From contig NC_054690.1 in the NCBI RefSeq assembly GCF_011074885.1, positions 873,001-937,000 on the forward strand: a stretch of 64,000 bases of DNA. The letters run 5' to 3'. Source of the stretch: Brettanomyces bruxellensis. Its lineage: Eukaryota > Ascomycota > Pichiomycetes > Pichiales > Pichiaceae. A program made the translations under genes and the position numbers. Below the pieces are notes generated by a model. The model had not been told where the DNA came from. It did no database searches and saw only the letters and a list, made by a program, of their open reading frames with translations. Position 1 is the first letter of the stretch. Each line of letters opens with the position of its first letter. Positions 9,414-19,334 of the stretch are shown here, piece by piece.

Positions 9414-10224
9414 GAATCTGACACTTACAATAAATTGAGGCTTGTAAAAAGCGAGACTTGCAAGAAAGGCTTGTAAGAAGATGAGACGTATAAGCCAGGA
9501 TTTTAGCTCATATATGTGGACAGGCAGCATTGACATTGAATCCGGATTGTGGTGCATGTGTGACGTTGTCTGCAAAATAAACTCTATTGAAATGTATATC
9601 TATATGTGAAGAAGCTGTGAAATCCAATCGTAGAGTAAAAGAAGCAATATGCACTGGTTGCCATGCGTTGTAGAGCAAGAATGTTACCAAACAAAGCATG
9701 CCTTATTTGTGGGGTCTATATTATACGTAAGCTATTTTGCCCGAGCTATAGACTAATGTTCTATGTATAAAATGCAGAAATTTGTTAATGTTCAATTCCC
9801 AAAAGAACGTGAATTGGTGCAGCACATTCACATGGCTATGCACTTAATGTTAGTTTGCTGACTGACAATGTACATTCAATCCATTTCAGCATCCAATTCA
9901 TGCAATTGATTCATATTCAACCAAAAGTACCTCCATCTCCTGTCGACCAATCAGAGCGGTAGTTCTTACCTTTCTTGAGATGGAAACGCCAAAAGTCGAC
10001 ACCCAATGTCCACTGTATACCAGTTGAATATGACAATCCTTAAAGTCCACCCAAAACGGAGAAAAGAAAATTCAGAGCAACCGTACACCAGTACATGAAA
10101 CTCCAAATTTTGTTCGTGAGGTCTTTATCATAAGTTGAATGTGCAGATCAGAATAACATGAAGCACTGGAAGAAGCAACAAGAACCAGAAAAGCGCAGGA
10201 TAGATACATGCTACATGAAATATA
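9414..10224. other. spacer between ENT3 and BET5
   Basis: These 811 bp follow the ENT3 stop. Positions 9420-9490 hold imperfect copies of a CTTGTAA(A/G)AAG unit. The rest is unremarkable and carries the BET5 promoter. No tRNA or gene is seen. Confidence 0.5.
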
Positions 10225-10830
10225 ATGACCATATACTCATTTTGGATCTACGATAAACATTGCAACTGCATCTATAGCCGAGAATACACACACTCAAATA
10301 AAAGTGCACATGCACAAAGAACAGCTAGCGTTTTGATAAGCAGCCCGGGAGCAACAGTTACGGCCGATAGTTCAGGTGTAGAGATGCAGAATGGTATGGG
10401 TGCACCCCAAGGAACGGTAAATAAACGGAATGATGACAACATCTCGAAGCTTTTGTTTGGAATCTGCTTCTCTTTGCGAAAAATCGCAAACTCCATAACT
10501 AAAGACGGGACAGAGACGGCGAGGGAGGGCGACGAGTCGTTCGACTCGAATATTGTCAATAACGGGAATCGGGTGCGGACTTTTTCCACTTTGAACTACA
10601 AGTGTCACATGTACGAAACATTAACGGGGCTTAAAATGATTGTGGTGACCGATATGCAATGCCGAGACTTGGGAACTGAATTGGCAAATCTGTTCAACAC
10701 GGTCTATGTACGGAATGTGGTGGAAAACTGTGCTTGTCCTGTTGAATTTCGGCCCGGGGAATATATAGATAATACCATTTTTACCGACGGAGTTGATTCC
10801 TACTGGACTAACTTGGTGGAATTTAGGTGA
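10225..10830 (+). CDS. BET5: TRAPP complex subunit Bet5 (TRAPPC1)
   Basis: The 201-residue longin-fold protein has the diagnostic start MTIYSFWIYDKHCNCIYSRE, nearly identical to Bet5 (GIYSFWIFDRHCNCIF). It also has KLLFGICFSLRKIANSI and a core YKCHMYETLTGLKMIVVTD. Bet5 is a core subunit of TRAPP complexes, the Rab (Ypt1/Ypt31) exchange factors that tether ER-to-Golgi and Golgi vesicles. The length exceeds S. cerevisiae (159) because of an unconserved insertion at about 25-70 and a second at about 90-110. The ATG is the first in frame. Confidence 0.9.
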   Translation: MTIYSFWIYDKHCNCIYSREYTHSNKSAHAQRTASVLISSPGATVTADSSGVEMQNGMGAPQGTVNKRNDDNISKLLFGICFSLRKIANSITKDGTETAREGDESFDSNIVNNGNRVRTFSTLNYKCHMYETLTGLKMIVVTDMQCRDLGTELANLFNTVYVRNVVENCACPVEFRPGEYIDNTIFTDGVDSYWTNLVEFR

Positions 10831-12292
10831 ACTGGATATTCAAGTGTGGGAGTGTGTGTGTGTTGGCGAATGAAAGAAAAAAAGACACCATTCCACACAT
10901 TTGAAAGATATTGTTCGGACAGGACTTCTGCATGAATAAAAAGCGGCCAAGCAAATAGATGAAGAGAAACGGATAAATAATGGAAATTAAAAAAAAAAGA
11001 AAAAGAAAAATTAAGGATTGATATAGTGATCTGCGGCAGACTTGCCATGTACGTACGTAATAATTTTTTAGGAATTTTATTTTTAACTTAGTCATGTTTC
11101 ATTTTTTATAAATCTGACATTAACACTTTTTAAATTATTGGGTATCTTCCGGATGTACGAAACCTGCATTTTATTACCTGGACTGAACATGAATAAAATG
11201 CTGTATACACATCATCTGTATCGACACCTCGTAAATCGTATTTGAGCTTTTTTTTTTTTTTCTGCCTTTCTCCGCAATAGCGCTATCTAACAAGAAAAAT
11301 AAATAGGGAAAAAGCAAAAGAAGAAGCCAACGAAAAAGTAATAGTACTCTCCATCAAGGACCTTTGTTCTGATCTAAATGCATTGTTCAGGAAAAACGCA
11401 GCGGAATAATATTTATTAAGCAAAGCTGCATTACTGCGAGAGAGAGAAAAAAAAAAGTGTGATCACGGGTGTTTAAACTTAGTAGCTAAATTCAGCCTTG
11501 GCCGTTTCTTCCAAAATTTTTTTTTTAATTTGTTTTGTCATCCAATAATTATTCTTTGGTCCCTTTCGAGGAAAGCGAACAATGCGAAAAAGTTAGTGAG
11601 AAATGTTGAAGACACCTAGGGATGGAATGTGGATTGTAAATTTCCAGTAACTTTTTAAGGAGGCCCCAAAGTGCATTGTTGCAGTGCATAAATTTAATTT
11701 AGAAAAGAGATATTTTTTACATCATTTATGTTTTCTAATTAATCTTTGTCTGACAATCTTTTCCATTAATAGTCGACGAAGAACATTTTCTGCTAAGACA
11801 TATAAACAACTCATGTACCATTTAGGTACCATTATAAAGTTGAGGATACACTGGGCCGTTATTTTTTTGGGGCTGAGCTGAGCGTCTCAAATTAGTGGTC
11901 TCCACAAATTTCTGTATTAAAGCAACATAGAAACCGGAACTTAGGAAATTTTCAATTGGGAGAAGCTTCAAGTTGAAATCACCTCGATATAGAATTGAAT
12001 TATCAGATAACAGAACAACGCTTGTGATAGCGAAAGACAGAATTACAAAACCAGCATTCCAGTGAGAATATCACTGGAGAAAGGGGAACACACTAATTAG
12101 GCCAAAGAGTGCCATTTCGATAAATAAGTGCCGAGCATATTGCATATTGGTATAATTACGGCGTCTTGTGGTTCAAGGCCATTTGGGGTTGAGAACAACA
12201 CAGCCTCAGACAGAGAAGCTTGTGGAAGCATAAAGGAGAAGAGAAGTCAGGCCAGGATTAGCGGTGAGAAGACAGAAAGTGAGAAAAACAGC
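10831..12292. other. spacer between BET5 and the F-box/LRR gene
   Basis: These 1462 bp are A/T-rich with several homopolymer runs (T run near 11248-11262, A runs near 10988 and 11444). The frame of the next gene is open from about 12128 but has no ATG before 12293. Nothing else is recognisable. Confidence 0.5.
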
Positions 12293-14920
12293 ATGTTGAA
12301 AGATAAAACAAAGGGAATGGCGGTTGCTGCAAGCATGGGGTCGGCCAAAGTGGGTCGAATAATCAGCAAAAGGAGCAATGTAGGCAAGCCAGGGCATGGG
12401 AAGCGGAAAATGCACAGGGCGGCACGAAAAATGACGAATGAAGATAAGCTTGTTTATTTGGAGGCAGGTGGAGGAGTTGGGCATATGAAACATTTAAGAT
12501 CGACAAGATTAGGAACTTCAGTAAGTTTAGCAAGATCAATAAATCCAGGAAATTCAGCAAATCCAGGAAATTCCGTAAATCCAGGAAGTTCAGCAAGTTC
12601 AGCAAACCAAAGAAGTCCAGTAAGTTCAGCTGGTTCAACTTCATCTTCTACATTCTCTTCAACTACTTCATTCACCCACTTGAAATCACCAAATGCACGA
12701 ACTGAAGCCAGAAAGACGAACAAGGAACAGCCGCTTGCCGCAATAGACAAGCAGAAGGACTGCATCCCGCAGGTGGCGGATCCCAAGCAGGAGTTGGAGA
12801 AAATGTATCGGAGTGTAAAAAACACTGCAGACAGCGATAAAACACCAAAAACGCCTCCAAAAAGCGAGAATATGCAGCCAAGTATGTCCCAAACGGAGTT
12901 GCTCGCACAGATGGGCAACATGGCGGCCTTCCAGAACGCACCAGCAGGATTTTTGGAGACGCTCTGCGGGAACTTGCACGTGGCAAGGTACAGACCCGAG
13001 CAGTACGTGTTGAGAAAGAGGTGTAAGGACACATCCTTACACTGGATTTTGCAGGGCAGTGCGCGGCTCACCATGCTTTCTGGTGCAGGCGAGGAGGTGC
13101 ACGGAGAAATTTGCGAGGGCGATCTTTTTGGGGAGCCCAGTTTTTTCATCCGGGGCGACTGGGAAATCGACGTGGTAGCGAGGACGGCAGTGGACGTCGC
13201 GGGGCTGACCGCGTCCGGGTTAGCGAGGATGTACGAAAAATTTCCCGGGTGGCTCACGAAAATTCTAGAGACCGTACAGAGGAAGTGGGTGGTGAACGGA
13301 TGTCGGCACATCGAGGCGGCGCACCGCTTTCTTTGCTCGTTGCCGCTGTTCCGCAGCGGCCCGCAGGGGGTGTTGCGCAAGCTGGCGCGCAAGGCCATCT
13401 TCCGCGCATACCACCCGCGTGAGTACATCATCCGCAGGCGCGACCTCGGCCGCGACATTTTTTTCATCGTCACGGGAATAACCGAGGCCTTCTACGGACG
13501 CGAGACCAAATCGCGCCATGCCGACATGCTTGCGCGCCCCATCTCGCGCCTTGGTCCGGGTCAGCATGTCGGTGAAATCGAATATCTTTGCTTTCCGCCG
13601 GGTGCGCGCCCGCGCCGCCTTGAGTCCATCCGCACGGTAACCGCAAGCGAGGTTTTGAGGGTGCGCGCCGCCGATTTGGACATGATCCTAGCTAGTTTTC
13701 CCAAAGCGTACGAGGATTTAAAGTACTTCGCGTTTGAAAGAAACGTGTCGATGTGGAATACGGCCAAGGCGGCAGCTTGCGGCCATCCGGACTCGATGCC
13801 GCATATCGCGCCGCGCAGGGGTGCGCAGCGCAAGTTCTCGCTCATCAACTGCAAGGTTCCAGACAACATCATCTTGCGCATTCTCGCGGACCTCGGACTC
13901 CGCGATCTCGTGAAATGCTGCCGCGTGTCGCGGCGCTGGAACAAGCTCGTGAAGGGCTCAGAAAAACTCTTTAGAGCGCTGGATTTCCGCCCCCTTGCGC
14001 GGCAGTTAGACGACCGGACGCTTGTTTCAATCGCGTGCCTTGCGGGTGCGCGCCCGCGCATCGTCGATCTTTCCGGTTGTTACCACATTACGGACCGATC
14101 GTTCTACCCCGCGATGCGCGCAATGGCGGCATGCGGCAACTTGGCGCAGATCTCGCTCTGCGACAACTGGAATCTTTCACCCCGTGCGCTAATAGATCTT
14201 TGCACCATGTGCGGCGCCGTGCGCAGGCTCGACCTCAGCAACTGCTCTGGCGTCACGAACACGGTGGTTCTGGAAATTATTTCCAACTGCCCTCTATTGG
14301 AGGAGTTGGACCTCTCCTACTGCAAAAGAATCACAGATAAGACAATGGCGCAGTTTGCGCGGTGGAAAAACCCGCATCTCACAAAGTTGCGGCTTGCGCG
14401 CTGCACCGCAATCTCCAATACCGGATTCTGCTACTGGTGCTCCGCCAACTTTCCCAACATGCGCGAGCTCGTGTTGCGCGACTGCGTCTCAATTTCCGAC
14501 AGTGCGCTATCCGCAATTGCTGCCGCATGCCGCAACCTCACTGCGCTCGATCTAACTTTTTGTTGCAAGCTCTCCAACAATGCGCTTGCCATTTTGAGCT
14601 ATTTCTGCAAGGGTTTGCGCAACCTGAACTTGTCGTTTTGCGGCAGCGCAGTCAGCGACCGGTCTTTGGTGCATCTTTTATCAATGCGGCGCATGTCCAA
14701 CTTGACGCTCACGGGGTGCGCACAGGTCACGCGCGAGGGGGTGTACTTGCTCGTTACGAACTGTGGGGCCTTGCGTATGCTTGGCGTCGGCCAGTGCCCC
14801 TTGATAGACACGTACCGCGGCGTTGCACAACCTGCGCTTATCGGCGGCCAGGGGCGCGAGAGGTGCGCTTATCTAAAAGGCGCCGCCAACCAGCGCATCC
14901 GCGTCACTATCCGCTCCTGA
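12293..14920 (+). CDS. cyclic-nucleotide-binding-like / F-box / leucine-rich repeat protein
   Basis: From the first ATG the protein has 875 residues. About 1-200 is Ser/Lys/Asn-rich with PGNS-type repeats. Two cNMP-binding-like beta-roll domains follow, at about 203-330 (GDLFGEPSF, ARTAVDV) and about 348-478 (HPREYIIRRRDLGRDIFFI, GEIEYLCFP). An F-box lies at about 520-567 (VPDNIILRILADLGLRDLVK). About ten cysteine-containing LRRs of the AMN1/Fbxl type fill about 570-850 (LDLSNCSGVTNTVV, LDLTFCCKLSNNAL). The likely role, by inference, is a substrate adaptor of an SCF ubiquitin ligase with an N-terminal sensor module. The phosphate-binding cassettes are divergent, so cNMP binding is uncertain. 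The 5' quarter is A-rich and the rest strongly G/C-rich. No S. cerevisiae gene has this architecture as far as I know. Confidence 0.85.
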   Translation: MLKDKTKGMAVAASMGSAKVGRIISKRSNVGKPGHGKRKMHRAARKMTNEDKLVYLEAGGGVGHMKHLRSTRLGTSVSLARSINPGNSANPGNSVNPGSSASSANQRSPVSSAGSTSSSTFSSTTSFTHLKSPNARTEARKTNKEQPLAAIDKQKDCIPQVADPKQELEKMYRSVKNTADSDKTPKTPPKSENMQPSMSQTELLAQMGNMAAFQNAPAGFLETLCGNLHVARYRPEQYVLRKRCKDTSLHWILQGSARLTMLSGAGEEVHGEICEGDLFGEPSFFIRGDWEIDVVARTAVDVAGLTASGLARMYEKFPGWLTKILETVQRKWVVNGCRHIEAAHRFLCSLPLFRSGPQGVLRKLARKAIFRAYHPREYIIRRRDLGRDIFFIVTGITEAFYGRETKSRHADMLARPISRLGPGQHVGEIEYLCFPPGARPRRLESIRTVTASEVLRVRAADLDMILASFPKAYEDLKYFAFERNVSMWNTAKAAACGHPDSMPHIAPRRGAQRKFSLINCKVPDNIILRILADLGLRDLVKCCRVSRRWNKLVKGSEKLFRALDFRPLARQLDDRTLVSIACLAGARPRIVDLSGCYHITDRSFYPAMRAMAACGNLAQISLCDNWNLSPRALIDLCTMCGAVRRLDLSNCSGVTNTVVLEIISNCPLLEELDLSYCKRITDKTMAQFARWKNPHLTKLRLARCTAISNTGFCYWCSANFPNMRELVLRDCVSISDSALSAIAAACRNLTALDLTFCCKLSNNALAILSYFCKGLRNLNLSFCGSAVSDRSLVHLLSMRRMSNLTLTGCAQVTREGVYLLVTNCGALRMLGVGQCPLIDTYRGVAQPALIGGQGRERCAYLKGAANQRIRVTIRS
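12538..12628 (+). repeat. in-frame minisatellite in the F-box/LRR gene
   Basis: Units close to AATCCAGGAAATTCAGCA are tandemly repeated in frame and encode (N)PGNS(A/V) followed by SSA variants. Several degenerate units of 9-18 nt are visible. Confidence 0.7.
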
Positions 14921-15633
14921 GGGCGGAGAATTCGCGTGTGGTAAATAATTGTATATTAGTAATGGGAGCATTTAAATAATTTGGCGTGTACTCACTTCAA
15001 GATTTCCTGAACCTTTTTCGACCTCTTAGCAATTTGGAAACAACTTAGATTCTTGCTTTGAAATTTTAGAATCAAGTCCTTAGACTCCTAATTTATTTTA
15101 ATTTAATGTAAACTTAACGCTGTTAAACACATTTAACCAATTCAAATACTCGTTTATTGCTTTGAGCACTTCCGTAATAATGCCTCCCACAATTTAGGAA
15201 GCTTTACTGTTTAGAGATTTTTAACTCTTAGCGCTTAACGCTTAACATTTAATATTTAGTCTTTAACTTTTAGCATTTCACTTTTTACGTTTAATCTTTA
15301 GTTTCTAACACTTAACACTGAACACTTAATCTTTAGTTTAGAGTCCTTAATACTCAACACTTAGCATTAAGTCTTTAGGCCTTAGTCCTTAATACTTAAC
15401 ACTTAGCATTAGGTCTTTAGGCCTTACTCCTTAATACCTAACACCTAGCCCTTAATACTTAACACCCAGCCCTTAATATTTAAAACGTAATGCTTAACAC
15501 TCAACGCTTAGCATTCGGCCTTTAATATCAACACTTACAACCTAAATTTACAACCCATTTTTACCCTTTAGACTGACACTTTTAAAGAAACATTTAGAAT
15601 AAACTCTCTTAAACAATTTAAAAACTCCTTAAC
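14921..15633. repeat. decayed short tandem repeat (CTTAAYA-like) between convergent genes
   Basis: The 713-bp spacer lies between two stop codons (F-box/LRR gene and VMA6). From about 15220 to 15540 it consists of degenerate 6-8 nt units such as CTTAACA, CTTAGCA and TTTAATA. Two adjacent 42-bp units, 15359-15400 and 15401-15442, match at 39 of 42 positions. Two shorter units of about 21 bp of the form ACCTAGCCCTTAATACTTAAC follow. I see no gene in it. Confidence 0.8.
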
Positions 15634-16671
15634 TTAGTACACAGCTATGTAATTGTTGATCCGATCCTTCTGGCTCTGGGCAATGCACTCGGCAATCCAC
15701 GTGATATTACGAATCTCCTGCTCCTTGGATCTCACAAACGCCCAAACTGTGGAATAGGTGAACTGTTGAGTGAATGCATTTTTACAAAGCGACATCTCGT
15801 ACTCATAGAACCGGTCCTCGAGAGTTTTGCCGTTGGATTCATCAAAAAAGTCGCGGTACTCGAGAATGGAGGTCACAGTCATTTTTATCTGCTCCAAGTC
15901 GTCTGCATGTGCCAAATCATGCTGAAAAGCAGGTGCAGACAACTTTCCGAGCCCTGGAAGCATCTTGAGCTTATCCTCAACGGTCAAGTCCGTGTCAAGT
16001 GAGTTGACACAGATGTTGATGGCCCTTTTATCAGCCTCAAACGAGAGCAAACGCTCCATTACCTCATTGGAGGGGCTTGAAAGAGTCTTGGAAAACTCGT
16101 AGAAATCCTCCAAGTACGCCTTGTACAACGTGTTCCGGATGATCTCAATGTTGGTGTCATCTAGGTCGTCCACCGAGAAGCAGTTGTGGAAATATGGGGC
16201 CAAAGGTGTGTCGACAAGAACTGTTTCATACAAAGATTCGATATCTGTGGCCACAGAAAGGGTCGGAAGCGTATCAAACCAGCCCAAAGGATGGCATCTT
16301 TCGAGAATCTCGGACCGGTCACGTTCGTGGATGGTGCCTGTGATCATTAGGGCCACATTATCGATCATATAGCCGTAAGTAATGTAGTCCATAAGCTTAG
16401 AAAGAGGTTCTGAAGCCTGTGCTCTCAAATAACGGAATTGTTTCACCAGGTCTTCGCTCAACTTTTGCTCCAAAACAGACGTCGAGAGCTTTCCTGAGAC
16501 GTCCGAGAGGAAGTTGCCGTATTCGGTGGCCGATAGTTGCAACTTGAGGTCCTCCAAATTATCACACTGTGTCAAATTAACATACTGGGAAGATGTAAGA
16601 AGCCCATTTCTATATCCACGGATCACTCCTTCCAAGTACCCACCCTCTATGTTGAAGTAGAGTCCTTCCAT
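15634..16671 (-). CDS. VMA6: V-type H+-ATPase subunit d
   Basis: The protein has 345 residues, exactly the length of S. cerevisiae Vma6. Recognisable blocks are MEGLYFNIEGGYLEGVIRGY, RNGLLTSSQYVNLTQCDNL, EDLKLQLSATEYGNFLS, YMIDNVALMITGTIHERD and the terminal NITWIAECIAQSQKDRINNY. Subunit d sits on the V0 c-ring and couples it to the central stalk of the vacuolar proton pump. The ATG is the first in frame. It is convergent with the F-box/LRR gene and divergent from COG8, with 565 bp between the two ATGs. Confidence 0.97.
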   Translation of the reverse strand: MEGLYFNIEGGYLEGVIRGYRNGLLTSSQYVNLTQCDNLEDLKLQLSATEYGNFLSDVSGKLSTSVLEQKLSEDLVKQFRYLRAQASEPLSKLMDYITYGYMIDNVALMITGTIHERDRSEILERCHPLGWFDTLPTLSVATDIESLYETVLVDTPLAPYFHNCFSVDDLDDTNIEIIRNTLYKAYLEDFYEFSKTLSSPSNEVMERLLSFEADKRAINICVNSLDTDLTVEDKLKMLPGLGKLSAPAFQHDLAHADDLEQIKMTVTSILEYRDFFDESNGKTLEDRFYEYEMSLCKNAFTQQFTYSTVWAFVRSKEQEIRNITWIAECIAQSQKDRINNYIAVY

Positions 16672-17236
16672 GATGTGTCTTGATTACCCGGAAACCTGTT
16701 TCGAGCTTGCACTGTGCAATTTGTCCAACTGGCTTGGATTGTAAGTGAAGTGAAGTGTTGGGGCATGCCTAATTTTTTTCGAGGTGGCTGCTAAAAAAGA
16801 AGGAAATGTAGAAAAAAATACTGTACTGCAGTAGACGCGTCGATCGACGTGACATTTGTTTGCTCGGATGGAGGAGGGTAAAGTGGAAGGATAAAGGTAC
16901 ATGAAAAACGATGAAAAATGAAAAGGATGATTTGCTGGGTTGTAGGAAGATATTACTGACGGGAGATAGTGGAAAGTGATGTTGAGCATGAGGAACGAGC
17001 AGGCAATTTCAAGGTTGCGGGATAAAGCCAGCAAGAGCGGGAGAAGCGAGGGTTGTGCAAATAATGAAAAAAAAAAAATAACCAGCGAAGCAGAAAGCAA
17101 GTAGTAAAAATAAGAGTTACGCTTGATTTGCAAAGAAGTAACATTACTCTAAAAGGATAAAGAACATTATACAAGACAAGGTGGAGCAGGGGGCACATTA
17201 GAGCACATAGATAAAACACGTGGTGGCGAAATCGAG
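16672..17236. promoter_or_regulatory. divergent promoter region between VMA6 and COG8
   Basis: This 565-bp spacer contains a third copy of the GTCGATCGACGC motif, on the minus strand at 16837-16848. It is fused to an ACGCGT (MCB-type) core at 16835-16840 and lies about 165 bp from the VMA6 ATG. The rest is purine-rich on the plus strand. Confidence 0.5.
16832..16849 (-). promoter_or_regulatory. GTCGATCGACGC motif, copy 3, with MluI-box core
   Basis: The plus-strand sequence TAGACGCGTCGATCGACG includes the 12-bp perfect palindrome CGTCGATCGACG (16838-16849) and ACGCGT. On the minus strand it shares 12 nt with copies 1 and 2. It matches 52421-52438 (inside the ABC transporter gene) at 17 of 18 positions. 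Confidence 0.45.
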
Positions 17237-18688
17237 ATGACAGACACAACGGTTCTCTTGCTGGAGTCGCTTCTAGAGAAAGTGCCAAGCGACTTGCAAG
17301 AAAAGATAAATGCAGACTCAGAGACAAAGGCAGGCGGAATTGAGTTTCTCAAGAATCTTCTAGACGAGGAGGGAGACCCAGAGGTGCTACTTTCGGCAAG
17401 TGTTCGGCCATCGCAGGATTCAACTGCTGCCAGTAAGAGCATTGTCGAAAGAATTGCAGAATTGGACTCGCAACAGCATTCGGTTGACAGATCGATTCGA
17501 AACGAGGTTTACGAGAATTTGGACTTGGTGCTAAATGGCAGCGAGGCATACAAGGAGTGTGATGGGCAGTTTACGAGCGAGATGGTTGATCTTTGTGACC
17601 AGATGCTGGTGGATAACCAGGGTCAAAGTGATGAGGCTGAAAGTGAGAATTCCGACGGTAAGGACACCGAATCGGAGGATAATGATAATGAAAACGGGAC
17701 TACAACGTCTGGAGCCGTGCAACCAGCCGATACAGAAACGTGGAAGAGCATTTTGAGGCAGCACAGACGGCAGGACCAGCGAATATGGCACAAAAAAGGC
17801 CTTAAAGGAGACCAGACTGGCAGAGATGCGTCTGACGGCCAAACGGGGGCACAGGGTGGAATTGTAGCAGAGGACTCATCATCTGCGATATTGTATGACA
17901 TGGATAGGATCATGGATATTCTTGAATTGCCGACATTAGCCAGTGCATGCGTGCAAAGTGGACATTATGGAGAATGTGTTGAGATTGCGTCTTATGTGCG
18001 ACAACTTGCCACGTGGTATTCCGGGGTATCGCTTATAGTGTGTGTAGAGAAAGAGCTCAAGCGGGAAATACACACGATGATCGTGAGTTTGGTGCGGCTA
18101 CTAAACACGGACTTGAAGCAAAGCCACATTGTGAAGATTATCACATACTTGAGGCGGATTGCTCCGTTTCAGCAGAAAAACGACACAGAGGGGGCGAATA
18201 GTGAATTCAGCCAGATGGATGACGAGATTCTTGAAAGAATACTGCTAAAATCACGCTACCAGTTCATAATCGGCGAGTTGGAGGTGCTAAAACCGCTCTG
18301 TAAGACCAACACACGTGAGAAATACCTAAAACGGTGTATAGAGGTGCTCCGGGAGCACTGCTTTCTCAACATACTGACGTTCCAGTCGATATTCGGGACC
18401 CCAGAGGGTGCAGCCGGCAAAAAAATGCACCTTCTAGTGTATTCATTTGTGAAAGCGTTGATTTTACAGTTGTGCGGGATATTCAAGCAGCAGATTCCGC
18501 TTTTACCAGATCAAAGTTCCACGGATGGACTCTTTTTTCAGCTTGTGTACTGCTGCCAGAGTGTGGGGCGAGTGGGTGGGGATTTCACGCCTATTATACT
18601 AACGCAGCTTGATGAGTTTATTGATAAGAGACGCTGGTGCCGGATATTACGTAAGCAGCAAGTTATGGCAAGGGCGATGAGCAGGTGA
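17237..18688 (+). CDS. COG8: conserved oligomeric Golgi complex subunit 8 (Dor1 family)
   Basis: The 483-residue protein fits the Cog8/Dor1 family. Cog8 belongs to lobe B of the COG tether, which brings retrograde vesicles to Golgi cisternae. Support comes from helical blocks CVQSGHYGECVEIASYVRQL, RLLNTDLKQSHIVKIITYLR and RCIEVLREHCFLNILTFQSI, and especially the C-terminal FFQLVYCCQSVGRVGGDFTP, close to the SLGRVG(A/G)DF segment of the family. An acidic, unconserved insert lies at about 130-165. At 483 residues it is shorter than S. cerevisiae Cog8 (607). Overall similarity is modest, so the call rests on these motifs and on length. Confidence 0.83.
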   Translation: MTDTTVLLLESLLEKVPSDLQEKINADSETKAGGIEFLKNLLDEEGDPEVLLSASVRPSQDSTAASKSIVERIAELDSQQHSVDRSIRNEVYENLDLVLNGSEAYKECDGQFTSEMVDLCDQMLVDNQGQSDEAESENSDGKDTESEDNDNENGTTTSGAVQPADTETWKSILRQHRRQDQRIWHKKGLKGDQTGRDASDGQTGAQGGIVAEDSSSAILYDMDRIMDILELPTLASACVQSGHYGECVEIASYVRQLATWYSGVSLIVCVEKELKREIHTMIVSLVRLLNTDLKQSHIVKIITYLRRIAPFQQKNDTEGANSEFSQMDDEILERILLKSRYQFIIGELEVLKPLCKTNTREKYLKRCIEVLREHCFLNILTFQSIFGTPEGAAGKKMHLLVYSFVKALILQLCGIFKQQIPLLPDQSSTDGLFFQLVYCCQSVGRVGGDFTPIILTQLDEFIDKRRWCRILRKQQVMARAMSR

Positions 18689-19334
18689 GGGCATGAAAAG
18701 AGGAGGGGGAGAAGAAGTGGAATGTGGGAATCTGTGGGAACTTAAATACTAGGGGCAGGTAATTACTATGTATGGGTAAGAAGGAATTTATATTGCTGAG
18801 TTCCAGAATTGTCTCAAACTCTAGATAATCGATAGGCTCTGGCAATATATAAGGCATTAAATGAGATCGAGGAGATGAAGGTGGGAATAATTTGGATGTG
18901 CTTGTATATCTGTTTTTAGATAAGGACTAGAAGTAAATAATAAAATTTCAAACACTAGACATAAATGAGAACCAGACAGAATTGGAGTAAAATGCAGAAA
19001 TGAATGGTCGGCTGAGTAGGAGTGCATTGTTCGGATTAGTTCACTGCATGAATACCGGGAGAATTTTTTCTGGTGTGTTTGTTTCTCATTCGCCGAGAGA
19101 AGTTTTCGAGAGTGCCAGCCACCTGTATTTTTTCGAGTGTATGCATTTTTATTGATTGAATGAATAATTTATTAATTGAACAAATTATCCAGTTCTGTGG
19201 AATTATTTTTTGTTCTGTGTCGCTGCTGTAGATTTAAGATGTTTGCTTTTTAACTTTTGGAGGAACGTATTGGAATAAGAAGGCTCTAGCGTTAATTGTA
19301 TATATGCTGATAAGAAATAGCAGCGAGGATGACA
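18689..19334. other. spacer between COG8 and the tricalbin gene
   Basis: These 646 A/T-rich bp hold the COG8 3' UTR and the tricalbin promoter. I recognise no gene or regulatory motif. Confidence 0.5.

Noticed and set aside
12454..13473. Long minus-strand frame (339 codons) opposite the F-box/LRR gene
   Set aside because: It is antisense to a gene with clear domains; the G/C-rich sense codons avoid stops on the other strand. No family features were seen.
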